From: a virus
Virus record (IMG/VR): IMGVR_UViG_3300042465_001777
Coordinates: 1-27,582 of that record
DNA: 27,582 bases
Reading direction: 5' to 3' (one strand)
Position numbers and translations under genes: made by a program. The first letter of the stretch is position 1; every line of letters begins with the position of its first letter. Under the pieces are notes generated by a model. The model searched no databases, was not told the origin of the DNA, and worked only from the letters and a program-made list of their open reading frames with translations. Of this stretch, positions 7,351 to 15,139 are shown one piece after another.

Positions 7351-8000
7351 TATTGAGCCTCTTTTTCCATTTCCTCTTTGACGATCCAGGTGTGCTCATG
7401 GCGAAATTCAAATGTGCCAATGTGGCCAATTTCCTTTGAGACATCATGGTCGATGTACACCTTGTAACCAAGCTCTTGAGCTTTCTTACAAAAGAACACA
7501 TCCTCACCCATGTAGCCCCGTGAAGTCTGCCACGGCATATCAAACCACGGCTCGCTCATGCCCTCAAACACCTCGCGCTTGATGAGCATTATGCCAGTGC
7601 CAATGCTTCCCACCTCTTCCAATCCGGTGGATTCTGGCATGGTGTAGACAGATTTGCGCTTGCCTTCGGCGTCATAGTTCTGGGCAGTCGGGCCAGTGGG
7701 CATCCTGCGCCGTGCGCAATTGGCGGCCACGATGGGCTTGTCATGAGCCAACAGCTTGCCAACCATGTCCTGCGGGAAGGTCATGTCCGAGTCAATAAAA
7801 AGGATGTGCGTGCATCCTTCAGCCATCGCGTCCAAGCAAAGGTCAGCCCTTTGGTTTTGGATAATTGTGCCTTGCATCAATTTCAGACTGATTGCGTCTG
7901 TGGTGTTGAGCGTGTGATAGGCCACCATGTTCACCATGCAGTAGGTGTAGTTGGTGTGAACCTGATCACGGGCAGGGGTGCAAACGGCAATGTAGTTCAT
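7350..8000 (-). CDS. Glycosyltransferase (GT-A fold)
   Basis: A 216-aa protein that probably moves a sugar from a nucleotide-sugar to an acceptor in the cytoplasm. Visible motifs are 'CTPARDQVHTNYTYCMVNM' at the start, the DxD-type 'ILFIDSDMTFP' (about residues 68-78) for metal and nucleotide binding, 'GSIGTGIMLIKREVFEG' (acceptor loop) and 'GEDVFFCKKAQELGYKVYID' followed by a His used in metal binding by related GT-A enzymes. It sits inside the structural operon, 1 bp overlapped with the adaptor. A virion protein or host surface sugar is therefore a plausible target; the real acceptor cannot be read from sequence. Confidence 0.82.
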   Translation of the reverse strand: MNYIAVCTPARDQVHTNYTYCMVNMVAYHTLNTTDAISLKLMQGTIIQNQRADLCLDAMAEGCTHILFIDSDMTFPQDMVGKLLAHDKPIVAANCARRRMPTGPTAQNYDAEGKRKSVYTMPESTGLEEVGSIGTGIMLIKREVFEGMSEPWFDMPWQTSRGYMGEDVFFCKKAQELGYKVYIDHDVSKEIGHIGTFEFRHEHTWIVKEEMEKEAQ

Positions 8001-8314
8001 ACTTTCCCAGGTCGTGTTCTAAAGAACTGATTTTCACTTGAGTTGAGCCAGCGCTTCATGTACTCTTGATCATCGATCTTGCCCTCGGCCTTCATCTTGT
8101 AATAGAGAGCTTCGGGGATGGATGCCACCAAGTGCCACTCGCCTGTCCAGTTGGCTTTCTCATCAGTTGCGTTGTAGATGGCCTTGTTGGCCTCAATAAC
8201 CGCAGTCACATCTTGTTCTGTCGCAATGGTCACATCTCCGGTCTCTGGGTTTTCATGCCAGTAACGGGTGATGCCCTGATCTTTGTTTTCGCTAAGTAAT
8301 CTTTTGTGAATCAT
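7997..8314 (-). CDS. Conserved head-region protein, unknown function
   Basis: A 105-aa protein. The pattern 'TRYWHENPETGDVTIATEQD', then 'ANKAIYNATDE', 'GEWHLVASIPEALYYKMKAE' and the C-terminal 'WLNSSENQFFRTRPGKV' is well conserved in podophages. There the gene regularly follows the major capsid gene. The strongly conserved last 15 residues suggest a binding role. It starts just beyond the terminator that follows the capsid gene, so it is probably expressed less than capsid. Its stop overlaps the glycosyltransferase start by 4 bp. Confidence 0.78.
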   Translation of the reverse strand: MIHKRLLSENKDQGITRYWHENPETGDVTIATEQDVTAVIEANKAIYNATDEKANWTGEWHLVASIPEALYYKMKAEGKIDDQEYMKRWLNSSENQFFRTRPGKV

Positions 8315-8316
8315 TT

Positions 8317-8345
8317 AAAAAAGGGCCAGATTTCTCTGGCCCTTT
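8317..8345 (-). terminator. Rho-independent terminator after major capsid gene
   Basis: On the minus strand an 11-bp perfect stem (AAAGGGCCAGA/TCTGGCCCTTT) with a 4-nt loop is followed by a run of T (plus-strand A run 8317-8322). It begins 14 bp after the capsid stop and ends against the next gene's start. It probably acts as a partial terminator that keeps capsid expression above that of downstream genes. Confidence 0.85.
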
Positions 8346-8358
8346 CCGTTGCTTACTA

Positions 8359-9321
8359 TTAAGAAGTAATCAAGTCAGCGGCCAAGCCGTGGGCATTTTC
8401 AGCCAGCACTTTATGACCCCACTCAACGATCAGCATGCGCTTCTCAGCGTCACCTGTCTTAGCCAGTTCGACTTGCTGGTAAGGGCGCAGCACAGTCATC
8501 TTGGCGTAGTCAGGATCGATCACCCATGCATCACGCTCACGCTGAAAACGATTGGCAATAACTTGCACATTGCCGAAGTCAGAGACATAAATGTCCACTG
8601 CGCCGACCAGTGTTGCAGGCTTTGCACCGCCGTCAATGTTGAAACGGCTGGAGGCAATACCAGAGAAACCAGATACGCGCTGCTTGTTCACAGGGCCGCA
8701 CATCAGGATCTTCGGTGTACCACCAGCAGTCCACACCTTCTGGATCACATTCTTCAGAATGGTTTCAGTGAAGGTACGCACATTGCCATCAGTACGGGCG
8801 CTGTTTGGCAGCGTTGTATACGATGGGTCTACGCCGTTGGTCTGCTTGTCGGTGTTTGTTTTCACAAACGCGCCCAAGGAAGCAGTCACACGGGCAGTCG
8901 TAGAGTCGCCAGAAACAGCGATACCGCCGTTCAGCATGACAAACTCTTGATCGCGCTTCAACTCAGAACCACGCTTTGCGATCTGGTAAGCCAGTTCGCT
9001 GCGGCGGCCAGCCTTGTTCACCACTTCTTCAGTGGCAGACAGGATGATCGTCTTGCGTGAAATCTGTGCGTAGTTTTGCAGACGCACAGTAGCAGTTACA
9101 GAGTCAAACGATGCAACATCGTCACCCTCTAACTGTGCATTGGCAGCGGCTGCGGCCAATGTATCGGTTTGCCACTCGAACAGGCTATTGGACACATTCT
9201 CGCGTCCAATGTTGCTCATGTAAGGGGTTTCTTCAGGCGCAATGTTGGTGATCACATTGCTAAGATCTTCCCGAATACCCTTTGCAGAGTAGGTCAGGAA
9301 TGTGTTGCTAACGATAGCCAT
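8359..9321 (-). CDS. Major capsid protein, SU10-like (DUF5309)
   Basis: A 320-aa protein expected to form the HK97-fold capsid lattice. It matches the SU10/DUF5309 capsid family: MAIVSNTFLTYSAKGIREDL, then 'NVITNIAPEETPYMSNIGRE' (N-arm), 'FEWQTDTLAAAAANAQLEGD', 'RKTIILSATEEVVNKAGRRS' and 'AYQIAKRGSELKRDQEFVML' (spine helix). C-terminal features are 'GGTPKILMCGP' and 'VDIYVSDFGNVQVIANR'. Length is normal for the family and there is no delta domain; a separate scaffold gene precedes it by 7 bp. A terminator follows it directly. Confidence 0.93.
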   Translation of the reverse strand: MAIVSNTFLTYSAKGIREDLSNVITNIAPEETPYMSNIGRENVSNSLFEWQTDTLAAAAANAQLEGDDVASFDSVTATVRLQNYAQISRKTIILSATEEVVNKAGRRSELAYQIAKRGSELKRDQEFVMLNGGIAVSGDSTTARVTASLGAFVKTNTDKQTNGVDPSYTTLPNSARTDGNVRTFTETILKNVIQKVWTAGGTPKILMCGPVNKQRVSGFSGIASSRFNIDGGAKPATLVGAVDIYVSDFGNVQVIANRFQRERDAWVIDPDYAKMTVLRPYQQVELAKTGDAEKRMLIVEWGHKVLAENAHGLAADLITS

Positions 9322-9328
9322 GATTTCC

Positions 9329-10309
9329 TCATTTCAATAAAAGTTCAATTGCAGATACCGCATCATCGATGCGGCCGGTTTTTGCAAGACGCTGCTTTGC
9401 GCGAACACTCTCACTTGTTGTCGAAACCCGACCCGCTGCTCCTGGCTTGGCTGGTCGTGGGCCATTGTTCACCACAGGCTTGATGCCTTGACGCTTACTT
9501 ACCATCTGGTCAAACAGTGCTGCTTTACGCAACAGTAAAACCAGCCGGTGATCGTAAACACTCTTCAAGTCTTCATCAGAAAAACCGGCAGACTTGGCAG
9601 ACTCAATCAGCATTGCTTTTTCGAGCTTTGCTTTCTTTGGATCTTTCCACTCTGGCAGCGCAGCCAACAGCGCATCTTTCTGGCTCTCAAGATGCTGCTG
9701 AATAGATTGCTGCTGCTCTTGCTGACTCAACTGGTAAAGACGCTGCTGCTCGGCCTGAATAGCGTATGCCTTTTCCTGTCGATCCCGCAAAACCTCTTTT
9801 TGCCGCACCCACTCGATTGGGTCTTCGTTATAAAGACGATCCAGATCGACCTGCGGCTCTGAAGACTGAAGCTGGGCTTGCAATGCTCCCAACAATTGAG
9901 CGTACTGCTCACGCTCGGCCCGAACTGCCTGCGTTTCTTGCTCGACTTGCTTGCGCACCTCGGCAATCTGCTGCGTTTTTCGGGTGTAGTCCTGAGTCCT
10001 TGAATAGCCTTTTTGGAGTTCGTCCAGCGTCACAGCGACTTCCTTACCGTCAATTTTGACGGTGAAAGTCTGTGGCTGTTCTTGCTCCTCTGACTCTTCC
10101 TCTTCTCCAGACTGTTCCTCCGAGGTCTCTTCCTCTGGCGCGTCTTCCACACCAGAGTCATCCTCCTCGGAGGCCGCTGCCTCGGTATCCTCTTCGGACA
10201 CCTCGGCTGGCTGCGTCTCGTCAAGTTCTGCTTGTCCTTCTTCAGGGGCCAACATTGCCGAGATAGCACTGGCCGCATCGGCCAAATTCGTTGCTTGTAT
10301 TTCTGCCAT
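9329..10309 (-). CDS. Capsid scaffolding protein
   Basis: A 326-aa protein with the typical scaffold make-up. Residues 20-80 are extremely acidic (runs of Glu, Asp and Ser). A 'FTVKIDGKEVAVTLDELQKG' followed by 'YSRTQDYTRKTQQIAEVRK' unit is common to scaffold proteins of this phage type. A long Gln/Glu/Arg-rich coiled coil covers about 110-230, and the basic C-terminus presumably contacts the capsid protein. It sits between portal and capsid genes, the standard place. It would guide procapsid assembly and then leave; no protease domain is visible. Confidence 0.87.
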   Translation of the reverse strand: MAEIQATNLADAASAISAMLAPEEGQAELDETQPAEVSEEDTEAAASEEDDSGVEDAPEEETSEEQSGEEEESEEQEQPQTFTVKIDGKEVAVTLDELQKGYSRTQDYTRKTQQIAEVRKQVEQETQAVRAEREQYAQLLGALQAQLQSSEPQVDLDRLYNEDPIEWVRQKEVLRDRQEKAYAIQAEQQRLYQLSQQEQQQSIQQHLESQKDALLAALPEWKDPKKAKLEKAMLIESAKSAGFSDEDLKSVYDHRLVLLLRKAALFDQMVSKRQGIKPVVNNGPRPAKPGAAGRVSTTSESVRAKQRLAKTGRIDDAVSAIELLLK

Positions 10310-10318
10310 AGTATTTTC

Positions 10319-10582
10319 TTAAATTAGATTTTTCTGTGATTTTGAGATAGCGTTCTGTGCAATCTTGCCGTTGTCCATGATCCGGATCAACTCTTGCCGC
10401 AAGCCATCAATGGCCTGCAACATGCACCACGCTGTCTCTCTCTTCACAGACTCTTCGGGTTTCGAGGATCGAAATGCCCAAAGTTGGTCGTTTTCCAATT
10501 TTGCAATCGCAGTGTTGAGGGTTTCGTCCTCAAGTAGCTGCTTGGCCTTGCGGCCTTTGTTTACCTGGTCTTCATTTGTCAC
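10319..10582 (-). CDS. Small conserved phage protein next to portal
   Basis: An 87-aa, mostly helical protein beginning MTNEDQVNKGRKAKQLLEDE, with 'LENDQLWAFRSSKPEESVKR' and 'AWCMLQAIDGLRQELIRIMD'. Similar short helical proteins with a 'K/R-A-x-x-L-L-x-D-E' start and a 'W-x-x-L/W..R..LW' centre are found just downstream of the portal in many podophages. Function is unknown. Start and portal stop are directly adjacent. Confidence 0.75.
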   Translation of the reverse strand: MTNEDQVNKGRKAKQLLEDETLNTAIAKLENDQLWAFRSSKPEESVKRETAWCMLQAIDGLRQELIRIMDNGKIAQNAISKSQKNLI

Positions 10583-12799
10583 TTACTGTGCCATTCCTTG
10601 AAAGGTTGATGGATTCATCGGCTGCATCGGTGGCTGCTGCTGCTGCTCAATAAACTGAGCCGCCTGCTGCTGGGCCAGCGCTGCCTGCTGACGAATTGCT
10701 TCACGATCAATATTCTGAGCCGCATCGATCTCAGCCGTATTGATCTGTGAGTTGTACTTTAACTCAATTTCATACTTTTTGAGGTACAGGTCTTGGGCCA
10801 TCTGGTCGCGCTTCAAATCGTCATCCATGACCATCTGCTGGCGCTTTAGCTCCAACTCTGCCGCCTTCTTCTCGATGTCGGCCTTGATCGAATCGGCCTG
10901 CACCTGTGCCAGCAACTCCTCGGGCGTGGCCTTGGGCGCTGGTGGCGCTGGCGGCACATAGTCGGCAGGGATGTCCTGAAAGTAGCTGGACGCATCCTTA
11001 AACCCAGACAACTCCACGATCTTGCGCAGGGTGTTGGAAAACTGCTGCGGGGTGACCAGTGGGTTTTGAGTGCCAAGCTGCTGCAAGATCTGCTCTTGCT
11101 TGGCCATGATCATCATCAAGCCTTGCAAGCGCTCGTTAGTGTCGCCATTACCCAGAGCAATGTTGATATTGGCGTCCATGTTAGCGTCCCAATACCTTGG
11201 GTCGATCTGCACCCACTCGTTGCGCATCCGCACCATGCGAGCCTTGTCCTGATGCGTGGTGGACAAGAACAAAATGCCCTTGAACAGCTTTTTCATGCCC
11301 TCGGCCAGAATGCGTGCCGTCAATTCAATGCGGCCTTGGCTGGCTGAAATCGTTGCATTGACCGCCGCCTTGGTGGACGATTGCAGCGCGTCAGCGTTCA
11401 GACCCATCGCCGCCTTGCTCATGCCGGTGCGGTCTTCCTTGATCTGATCCATGTATTCCATCATCGGGAATGCGGCCTGACCGACAAATGGGGTGGTCAG
11501 GGGTTGCACCATCCCAGGGGCACGCATACGGATGATCGCGCCCGTCTCGTTGTTCAGCACATCGTCAATATTGACTTGTCCCTCAACCACCGCCGTGCGA
11601 GGGTGGATCGACTGAGCCAGACTGTCCAGCGTGTTGCGCAGGATCTCAGACTTGATCTCTTGCAGGTCGCGGGTGATGTCAAAAATTGACATCGCTTCCA
11701 GTGGGCTGGTGTGCGGCTCTGGATCGCATGGGAAGTCAGCAAACGGAATGTAGCTGGCCGGCAGATTCCTGACCACCTTGTAGCCGCCGCCCATGCAGCA
11801 GACCTTGCGCAACTCGGCAATGCCGTCATTGTCAAAGTCCACACGGGAATACGCCTCAATGTACAAAACTCGGCGCATCATAGGGTTGGCAGCGTCATTC
11901 GTGCCGAATGTGGTGCTCAGTGGCTGCCGCGCCAAGTACTCGTCATTGCTGTCCAAGTCAGTCGTTGACAGATTCTCTTCAATCTCGTCTTGGTCGTAGC
12001 CCATCGCAATCAGGTCAGCCACAGTGGCCATCTGCCTGTGGGCAATGATGGTGGAATCGTCAAATGATCGAGCACGCCGATCAAGCAGCAATTCCTCTGG
12101 CGGCACGGCCATGATCCTGATCCGGCCATCCTTGGTGATGCGCTTGATCTGCACATCGTGAATCATCGGGGCTGGCATTGCCACCGGCTGACCCGTCATC
12201 GGATCGATGGTGGTCATCTGCATCTCGTCAACTTCGGGGTCTGGGTAGGACACCACGATCTTGACTTCAGCACCAGGCTCCTGCATCAGCATCTCTAGCG
12301 TCTGGTCATCAAGGCCGGAATACTCCTCAATCCGCACCTTTTCTTCGTCTTCCCACCAGAATTTTGCAATTCCGCACTTGCGCACCAGTGCATCCTTGAA
12401 AATAGCGTAGGTCGTTAAAAATCCGCTGTTGTCGTTCTGGAATACATAGTTGGCGTAGTCAGTGGCTTGCTGCGCCATCTTGACATCTTCAGGCCCACGG
12501 GGCGCAAACTCGACAACATTCTCAGAATTGAAAAACACCCGCATCAGGCTGGGCAGCATGGCGCTGACAGTGTCGCGCACCTCCATCGCCACCACCTTGC
12601 TGTTGCCCTCGACCTCGTTGCCGAACAGGTCGCCTCGGTAGTACTCAGTCCCCTTGGCGCGTGTGGGCGACAGGTCGCTGTCCACATAGCTCACGGCATC
12701 GGTCAGGTCTTGCGTGATGATCGCTTGCAGTTCCGCATCGTCCATCGGCTCGGTGGCTGCAATGTCGGTGGATAGATTTTCAGTGACTTTTTCAATCAT
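10583..12799 (-). CDS. Portal protein, P22/SU10-type
   Basis: A 738-aa protein expected to form the dodecameric DNA entry vertex. Recognisable parts are 'SDLSPTRAKGTEYYRGDLFG' and 'GNSKVVAMEVRDTVSAMLPS' (N-terminal clip/wing region), 'GFLTTYAIFKDALVRKCGIA', the central 'SYIPFADFPCDPEPHTSPLE', and 'DITRDLQEIKSEILRNTLDS'. 'GMSKAAMGLNADALQSSTKA' is the hallmark helix of large P22-like portals. The C-terminal 120 residues are a helical, then Gln/Pro-rich barrel-like tail. Size fits this portal class. Its ATG overlaps the methyltransferase stop as ATGA. Confidence 0.93.
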   Translation of the reverse strand: MIEKVTENLSTDIAATEPMDDAELQAIITQDLTDAVSYVDSDLSPTRAKGTEYYRGDLFGNEVEGNSKVVAMEVRDTVSAMLPSLMRVFFNSENVVEFAPRGPEDVKMAQQATDYANYVFQNDNSGFLTTYAIFKDALVRKCGIAKFWWEDEEKVRIEEYSGLDDQTLEMLMQEPGAEVKIVVSYPDPEVDEMQMTTIDPMTGQPVAMPAPMIHDVQIKRITKDGRIRIMAVPPEELLLDRRARSFDDSTIIAHRQMATVADLIAMGYDQDEIEENLSTTDLDSNDEYLARQPLSTTFGTNDAANPMMRRVLYIEAYSRVDFDNDGIAELRKVCCMGGGYKVVRNLPASYIPFADFPCDPEPHTSPLEAMSIFDITRDLQEIKSEILRNTLDSLAQSIHPRTAVVEGQVNIDDVLNNETGAIIRMRAPGMVQPLTTPFVGQAAFPMMEYMDQIKEDRTGMSKAAMGLNADALQSSTKAAVNATISASQGRIELTARILAEGMKKLFKGILFLSTTHQDKARMVRMRNEWVQIDPRYWDANMDANINIALGNGDTNERLQGLMMIMAKQEQILQQLGTQNPLVTPQQFSNTLRKIVELSGFKDASSYFQDIPADYVPPAPPAPKATPEELLAQVQADSIKADIEKKAAELELKRQQMVMDDDLKRDQMAQDLYLKKYEIELKYNSQINTAEIDAAQNIDREAIRQQAALAQQQAAQFIEQQQQPPMQPMNPSTFQGMAQ

Positions 12800-13314
12800 G
12801 GCTTGACCTTTGTTAGAACCACATACATGGAGTCCACAGCGCGTGGCGTGCGGATGATTTCGTCTTGTGGCAATTCTAGTGCTTCTCCCACCTTTGAGAG
12901 CCTCATTTCCAGCATGGTCAACTCAAACCTGTCTGGCCAGCCTAAGTACCAGTGCCAGTCGGTGTAATAACGCCAAGAGTTCTCGTTGAATGCCCTGACA
13001 TGGGTCGGATCTTGCCACGCGCCAAGGCTCAACTCGTATGGCACATGAATCCGCATCTCCCCGCCCACCTTCAGCAATTCCTTGCAATTGGTCATGGCAG
13101 TAACCAGATCCGGCAAATGCTCCAAAATGTCATTGGCCAAGATCACATCAAACATGCCGCGCTCAATTGTCAGCAGCCCCTTGCGGGTCTTGAGTACCTC
13201 ACCCCAATTGACTTTTGTAATGTCCAGCAGCCAATCTGGCTTGACCCTTGCCTGAATATCTGCATTCAAACAATCTTCACGCCAATCTTTTCCAGAGCCT
13301 AGATTAAGAATCAA
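12796..13314 (-). CDS. SAM-dependent class I methyltransferase
   Basis: A 172-aa protein from a TTG start at 13314, preceded by AAAGG with a 6-nt gap. The start puts the SAM-binding motif I at the N-terminus (MILNLGSGKDWREDCLNAD), and 'FDVILANDILEHL' is the motif IV-like segment. 'VHVPYE'-like and 'DPTHVRAFNENSWRYYTDWH' resemble methyltransferases that act with glycosyltransferases on sugars. A longer in-frame start exists at 13437 but would lie inside the upstream gene and add non-conserved sequence. It is coupled to a glycosyltransferase upstream and the portal downstream. Sugar O-methylation is a reasonable guess; the substrate is unknown. Confidence 0.8.
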   Translation of the reverse strand: MILNLGSGKDWREDCLNADIQARVKPDWLLDITKVNWGEVLKTRKGLLTIERGMFDVILANDILEHLPDLVTAMTNCKELLKVGGEMRIHVPYELSLGAWQDPTHVRAFNENSWRYYTDWHWYLGWPDRFELTMLEMRLSKVGEALELPQDEIIRTPRAVDSMYVVLTKVKP

Positions 13315-13999
13315 ACCAAGCCTTTGCGTAAGTTGGACGATTTTCTTTGACCCACGGCAGCGCATCATTGTGCAGTTTGTTGGCATCAAAGCCAATTGTG
13401 TTGCTGCCGATGTGGTGGACATAGCTGGCCGACACAAAATGCGAGTAGCCTTTTTCGATCAGATCCCTACAATGCACATCGTCACTGTACCAATTCAGAG
13501 GTGGAAACTTTGCCTCCTCAAATGCATCGCTTGAGATCCACGCAAAGATCGGGCTGATCTCTTCCACCATCTTGATGTGGGCCTCAGACGGGAATTTGTA
13601 AAAGTTCAGCCTCTCCGGTTTCTCAGTAATCCTCACATTTTGACAAGGCCGCGCCGCATCAGTCCTCGATGCCACCCATCCGGCCTTGACGCTGTGCATG
13701 GTCTGGATAATCGCCACATCCTCCATCAGCACCTTTACGCTGGTCGGTGTCAGCACGATGTCATCGTTGGCCACCAGCACCCCGTCCCAATCCTTGAGTG
13801 CAGCCTCAATCACCTCGTTGTAGTCATCGCCAAAGTTTCTTGGCTGGCCGTAAATCTTGTGGTCAGCCTCAAAGTTCTCAAGCACTGACTCTGGCCCCCG
13901 CAGGTAGACCGGACACTCTGGAGCGTATTGCTTGATCGACTCTAGCAGCACCGCCAGACCATGCCCCCTGACTGTGGCAATGACAATGGGACAGATCAT
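13304..13999 (-). CDS. Glycosyltransferase-like protein (GT2/GT-A)
   Basis: A 231-aa protein with a compact GT-A look: 'MICPIVIATVRGHGLAVLLE' (first strand and helix), 'NFGDDYNEVIEAALKDWDGV' and 'LVANDDIVLTPTSVKVL', where NDD serves as the DxD-like site (about residues 77-79). 'SDAFEEAKFPPLNWYSDDVH' provides a second acidic patch, and 'YVHHIGSNTI' has histidines near the usual metal ligand. It differs clearly from the other glycosyltransferase in the window. It overlaps the methyltransferase start by 11 bp, so the two probably modify the same glycan. Confidence 0.78.
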   Translation of the reverse strand: MICPIVIATVRGHGLAVLLESIKQYAPECPVYLRGPESVLENFEADHKIYGQPRNFGDDYNEVIEAALKDWDGVLVANDDIVLTPTSVKVLMEDVAIIQTMHSVKAGWVASRTDAARPCQNVRITEKPERLNFYKFPSEAHIKMVEEISPIFAWISSDAFEEAKFPPLNWYSDDVHCRDLIEKGYSHFVSASYVHHIGSNTIGFDANKLHNDALPWVKENRPTYAKAWFDS

Positions 14000-14292
14000 T
14001 TCTTGGCCTTGTTTCTGGCGCTGATCGCCGCCGCCTTACTTTTGGCATCAGCCTTGGAGCTTGCGCCCCACGCCTTGAGACTTAGCAGCAGCCGAGTCGG
14101 CTCGCCGCCCTTCATCTCAGGCCCAGGCATATTGCCCATCCTTGCCAAGAAACTTGCCCGTCTCGGGTTGTCGCCAGCCTTGACGGGTGCTTTCAAGTTC
14201 ATGCCCTCGGCCTTCGCACTGGCGCGGCCCTTGGCATTCAAGCCACCGGATGGGCTTTTACCCTCCTTGCGCTGCCAAGCTGGGGTCTTCAT
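13996..14292 (-). CDS. Small basic phage protein, DUF6321-like
   Basis: A 98-aa, lysine/alanine-rich protein from the ATG at 14292. 'MKTPAWQRKEGKSPSGGLNA', 'NPRRASFLARMGNMPGPE' and 'PTRLLLSLKAWGASSKADAK' are the recognisable conserved segments of this phage family. The highly basic sequence suggests nucleic-acid or virion contact. A longer open frame runs upstream to 14706 but is an out-of-phase reading of two other genes. The start overlaps the previous stop as ATGA. Confidence 0.8.
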   Translation of the reverse strand: MKTPAWQRKEGKSPSGGLNAKGRASAKAEGMNLKAPVKAGDNPRRASFLARMGNMPGPEMKGGEPTRLLLSLKAWGASSKADAKSKAAAISARNKAKK

Positions 14293-14444
14293 TTCTTCTT
14301 CACTGGCTTGGCGGTCTTGGCCGCAGCCTTGAAGTCGGCAGCGCTTGGTGCGCCCTTGCTGCCAGGCTTGCGCATCTTCTCTTTGCTGCCGGCTGCGATA
14401 CGCGCCTGCTTGGCATTGATGTTGGCATAGAGTCCAGCTTTCAT
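14289..14444 (-). CDS. Very small basic phage protein
   Basis: A 51-aa ORF: 'MKAGLYANINAKQARIAAGS', 'KEKMRKPGSKGAPSAADFKA', then a lysine-rich end. The 'GLYANI.AK..RI..GS.EKMRKPGSKGAP' pattern is common in very small phage proteins beside DUF6321/DUF6496-type genes. Both ends overlap neighbours by 4 bp (ATGA). It is too short for many gene callers. Function is unknown; DNA or capsid interior association is possible from charge. Confidence 0.8.
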   Translation of the reverse strand: MKAGLYANINAKQARIAAGSKEKMRKPGSKGAPSAADFKAAAKTAKPVKKK

Positions 14445-14920
14445 TCCTCTTCTCCCTCTTCGTAGTTTTCAGATTCTTCACCCTCTTGCTCGCCCGTGTT
14501 CGGGCCACCCACCACCCACGCATCGCATGTACGGCTGGCTGCGCACTTGAAGTCAAATATCTCGCAGTAGCCCAAATCTGCCAGCTTGATCGTTCCCCAC
14601 GGGTCGGCTTCCATGCCAATGCCTTCGGCAATGCAGTTCTTAATCTCGTCAGAAACATTGAATGCCGCGCAGTTACCGCACAGGCTTTGCTTGGAATCCT
14701 CAACACTCACATCCCACTGGTCGGCTTTCTTTGCCCAAAAGGCGGTATTTGGCAGCTTTGGATTCTCAGGGCCGTAGGCCGCTGTGGTGATCGCTTTGGC
14801 CCGATTTTTCAGGTTGAGCGTGATGTCTTGCGTGGGCATCGGGCAGTTCTCGCCTGCGCTCATGTCCTCGCCCTCTTCCTTGTCCATGACTTGTCTCATG
14901 GTGCGCTGTAGCGTGGCCAT
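14441..14920 (-). CDS. Cysteine-rich conserved phage protein
   Basis: A 159-aa protein with a conserved cysteine core: 'SLCGNCAAFNVSDEIKNCIA' (about residues 79-98) and 'LGYCEIFDFKCAASRTCDAW' (about 117-136), six cysteines in all. The C-terminal 20 residues are almost all Glu, Gly, Asn and Ser. The spacing and aromatic context resemble small iron-sulfur (HiPIP-like) or zinc proteins, and the family is common in environmental phages next to DUF6496. No biochemical assignment is known to me. Coupling: TAATG with the upstream gene and ATGA with the downstream one. Confidence 0.78.
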   Translation of the reverse strand: MATLQRTMRQVMDKEEGEDMSAGENCPMPTQDITLNLKNRAKAITTAAYGPENPKLPNTAFWAKKADQWDVSVEDSKQSLCGNCAAFNVSDEIKNCIAEGIGMEADPWGTIKLADLGYCEIFDFKCAASRTCDAWVVGGPNTGEQEGEESENYEEGEEE

Positions 14921-15120
14921 TATTTTCTCGCCTTGTTCTTGGCCGTGCGCTGGCCACGCATGGGCAGCTTAGCCTCAGACATCGCAATGGCAATGGCCTG
15001 CTTGGGATTCTTGACCACAGGGCCGCCTTTGCCGCTGTGCAGCTTGCCAGAGCCAAATTCGCCCATCACCTTGCCGACCTTCTTCTGCGCTTTAGTCATC
15101 ATTTTCATGGATTTCCCCAT
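14920..15120 (-). CDS. DUF6496-like small basic protein
   Basis: A 66-aa protein with 'MGEFGSGKLHSGKGGPVVKN' and 'PKQAIAIAMSEAKLP', the core of the DUF6496 family: a Lys/Gly-rich strand followed by a K-N-P-K-Q-A-I-A-I-A helix. A basic tail follows. The family is common in phages and some bacteria, and its role is unknown. The gene lies 19 bp after the large terminase, and its stop shares one base with the next ATG. Confidence 0.85.
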   Translation of the reverse strand: MGKSMKMMTKAQKKVGKVMGEFGSGKLHSGKGGPVVKNPKQAIAIAMSEAKLPMRGQRTAKNKARK

Positions 15121-15139
15121 TGGTTAAAAACATGCCCAA

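Noticed and set aside
10030-10322. ORFs on both strands opposite or out of frame with the acidic scaffold region (Ser-rich or Arg/Pro-rich)
   Set aside because: They are produced by the biased Glu/Asp codons of the scaffold gene. They have no homology-like motifs or ribosome sites.
13996-14706. A 236-aa minus ORF covering three genes
   Set aside because: Its first two thirds is an out-of-phase reading of the Cys-rich protein and the 51-aa gene. Only the part from 14292 matches a known family.
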